In this document: positions 33,518 through 34,524 of the stretch, in pieces
Position numbering within the stretch: position 1 is the stretch's first letter
How the letters are laid out: every line of letters starts with the position of its first letter
Assembly: GCA_030151635.1 (NCBI GenBank)
Contig: JASLDF010000188.1
Span: 1-34,524, forward strand
Reading direction: 5' to 3'
Origin: Bacteroides sp.
Lineage (GTDB): Bacteria > Bacteroidota > Bacteroidia > Bacteroidales > Bacteroidaceae
Length of the DNA: 34,524 bases
Notes under the pieces: model-generated
What the model saw: the letters and a program-made list of their open reading frames with translations, nothing else
Databases searched by the model: none
Told to the model about the DNA's origin: nothing
Translations under genes and position numbers: made by a program

Positions 33518-34213
33518 ATGAGTTATAAGATTCTGATTGTCGATGACGAACCAGATATTTGTGAAATCCTTGCTTTCAATCTAAAAAATGAAGGCATACA
33601 AGTTAGTATTGCAAACTCGGCCGAAGAGGCCTTAGAAATTATAGATAACACCTATCGCCTCATTCTTTTAGATGTGATGATGGATGGTATGTCGGGCTAC
33701 AAAATGGCTGAGAAATTACGAGAGGCTAAAAACTTTATCCCTATTATTTTCTTAACCGCAAAAAGATCGGAAAATGACATGCTGACTGGGTTCTCTGTTG
33801 GCGCAGATGATTACATCATTAAACCTTTTTCAATAAAAGAGGTAATTGCTCGTGTCAAAGCAATTCTAAAAAGAGAAGACTTAAAAGCTGCTCCAAAACA
33901 AGAAGAGAGCACTACACTTTTGACGATGGGCGATTTAAGCCTCAACAAAGCCAATAAAGAAGTAAAGATTGGAGAAGAGCTTATCTCTTTAACAAAGACT
34001 GAATTTGAACTTCTTCTCCACTTTATGTCGAACCCCAATAAGCTTTTTGCTCGCGAAGACCTAATAAATTCAGTATGGAGAGATAACACTTTCATTACAG
34101 AAAGAACGGTTGATGTACACATTACTCGACTACGCAAAAAAATTGGCGAATACGGAAAACTCATAACTAGTCGTTCTGGATATGGCTATCAATTGAACCA
34201 TCAAGAAGAATGA
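33518..34213 (+). CDS. PhoB-like OmpR-family response regulator
   Basis: A 231-residue two-component regulator. Receiver domain (1-118): Asp9/Asp10 for metal, phospho-acceptor Asp52 in LLDVMMDGMSG, Thr80 in IIFLTA and Lys102 in KPFS. The C-terminal OmpR/PhoB winged helix (about 130-230) has the usual GDLSLNKANKEVKIG, LTKTEFELLLHFMSNP and the recognition helix segment ITERTVDVHITRLRKKIG. All functional residues are intact. The position behind pstSCAB-phoU makes a phosphate-starvation role likely, with this operon as target. Its stop overlaps the start of the sensor kinase by four bases; that kinase is broken, so this regulator may lack its normal partner. Confidence 0.92.
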   Translation: MSYKILIVDDEPDICEILAFNLKNEGIQVSIANSAEEALEIIDNTYRLILLDVMMDGMSGYKMAEKLREAKNFIPIIFLTAKRSENDMLTGFSVGADDYIIKPFSIKEVIARVKAILKREDLKAAPKQEESTTLLTMGDLSLNKANKEVKIGEELISLTKTEFELLLHFMSNPNKLFAREDLINSVWRDNTFITERTVDVHITRLRKKIGEYGKLITSRSGYGYQLNHQEE

Positions 34214-34392
34214 AGATAAGCTATAAACAACGACTTTTTATATCCCTATTTGTCTTGTTTGGTCTATTCACTGGAGCAGTAATATTTTTTGAATATGCCA
34301 AAACTAAGAAGTATAGAACTGAAGCTCTAGAAAAAAAGCTAGATGCCTATGCTAGTATTGTGTACAAAAGTATTTTAGTCAATAATGTCTAG
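34210..34392 (+). pseudogene. Sensor histidine kinase (PhoR-like), interrupted by an insertion sequence
   Basis: Only the N-terminus remains: 58 native codons and a stop supplied by the inserted element. It starts with ATG overlapping the regulator's TGA, has a membrane helix at residues 9-28 (LFISLFVLFGLFTGAVIFF) and the beginning of a periplasmic sensor segment (EALEKKLDAYASIVYKS), which resembles the start of Bacteroidales PhoR-like kinases as I recall them. The dimerisation, phospho-His and ATP domains are missing in this window. The frame runs normally until about 34385 and stops at 34390-34392 inside sequence belonging to an IS3-type element. The remaining part of the kinase may lie beyond the element, outside this window. 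Confidence 0.85.
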
Positions 34393-34524
34393 TCCTATCA
34401 TAGCGTTACACTAAAAAAAGTAATGATATGGAAGAGTTAAATGTATCTCATGTAAAACGTACACAAAAGGATTACAGCTTCAGTTTTAAGTTAAGCGTAG
34501 TCAAAGAGATTGAAAGTGGAGAAT
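34386..34524 (+). mobile_element. Left end of an IS3-family insertion sequence (window edge)
   Basis: The sequence changes character at about 34386, beginning TGTCTAGTCC, with the TG start typical of IS3-family ends. The first open frame of the element begins 42 bases further on and codes for a helix-turn-helix OrfA. The other end, the inverted repeat partner and the target duplication are outside the window, so the boundary is approximate. Confidence 0.75.
34428..34524 (+). CDS. IS3-family transposase OrfA, N-terminal part (cut by window edge)
   Basis: The first 32 codons of a small DNA-binding protein. The segment RTQKDYSFSFKLSVVKEIESGE matches the opening of IS3-family OrfA proteins (typically Y-S-x-x-F-K-x-x-V-V followed by E-x-G), which contain a helix-turn-helix and a leucine zipper and join OrfB by programmed frameshifting. 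It is too short for the track of longer frames and runs off the window. It overlaps no other gene. Confidence 0.8.
   Translation, partial: MEELNVSHVKRTQKDYSFSFKLSVVKEIESGE

Noticed and set aside
33811..34164. A 117-codon open frame on the minus strand within the response regulator
   Set aside because: It is the reverse-strand shadow of a gene with clear receiver and winged-helix motifs.

Overview
The window reads as chromosomal DNA of a low-GC member of the Bacteroidota, most likely the order Bacteroidales. The evidence is a NigD-like lipoprotein, a Bacteroidota-type histone H1-like protein (Hc1), the GH57/GT4/debranching-enzyme cluster, Ser-type sulfatase and GH109 genes, starts without Shine-Dalgarno sites, and about a dozen well-placed copies of the TAnnTTTG -7 element used by the Bacteroidota housekeeping sigma factor. 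Genus cannot be fixed from the sequence.

Layout. 1-5.7 kb: the 3' end of an MgtA-type Mg2+ P-type ATPase, a Ser-type sulfatase, a NigD-like lipoprotein with a short-chain dehydrogenase, a small GNAT protein, a membrane-anchored lytic transglycosylase, and Hc1. 5.7-8.2 kb: a structured gene-free stretch, an unrecognised 209-residue protein, and a decayed IS256-type insertion sequence with recognisable ends. 8.4-13.1 kb (minus strand): a three-gene glycogen/alpha-glucan cluster (debranching enzyme, GT4 glycosyltransferase, GH57 protein). 13.4-17.6 kb: a Crp/Fnr regulator, a degenerate tandem repeat, guaA, mscL and gap. 17.9-23.2 kb: a run of overlapping plus-strand genes (M3 peptidase, small lipoprotein, dCMP deaminase, S41 peptidase, 5-formyltetrahydrofolate cyclo-ligase). 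23.2-26.3 kb: DUF721 and recF on the minus strand, then a TPR protein, ribH, tRNA-Tyr and tRNA-Gly. 26.3-28.6 kb: a GH109-type protein and an orphan ABC ATPase. 29.1-34.5 kb: pstS-pstC-pstA-pstB-phoU, a PhoB-like response regulator, and a sensor kinase that breaks off after about 59 codons where an IS3-type element begins; the window ends inside that element.

How genes work together. The pst-phoU-regulator block is a complete phosphate uptake and signalling unit apart from the interrupted kinase. The minus-strand cluster builds and debranches storage glucan. The rest is mostly housekeeping: purine, pyrimidine, folate and flavin metabolism, glycolysis, recombination, proteolysis and osmotic protection.

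Most notable observations: the PstC periplasmic loop carries a segment resembling its own partner PstS; the phosphate sensor kinase is interrupted by an IS; the GH57 protein differs from its relatives, as recalled, at several otherwise conserved motifs; and a degenerate tandem repeat with palindromic cores lies between crp and guaA. I found no CRISPR array, phage or clearly new multi-gene system.
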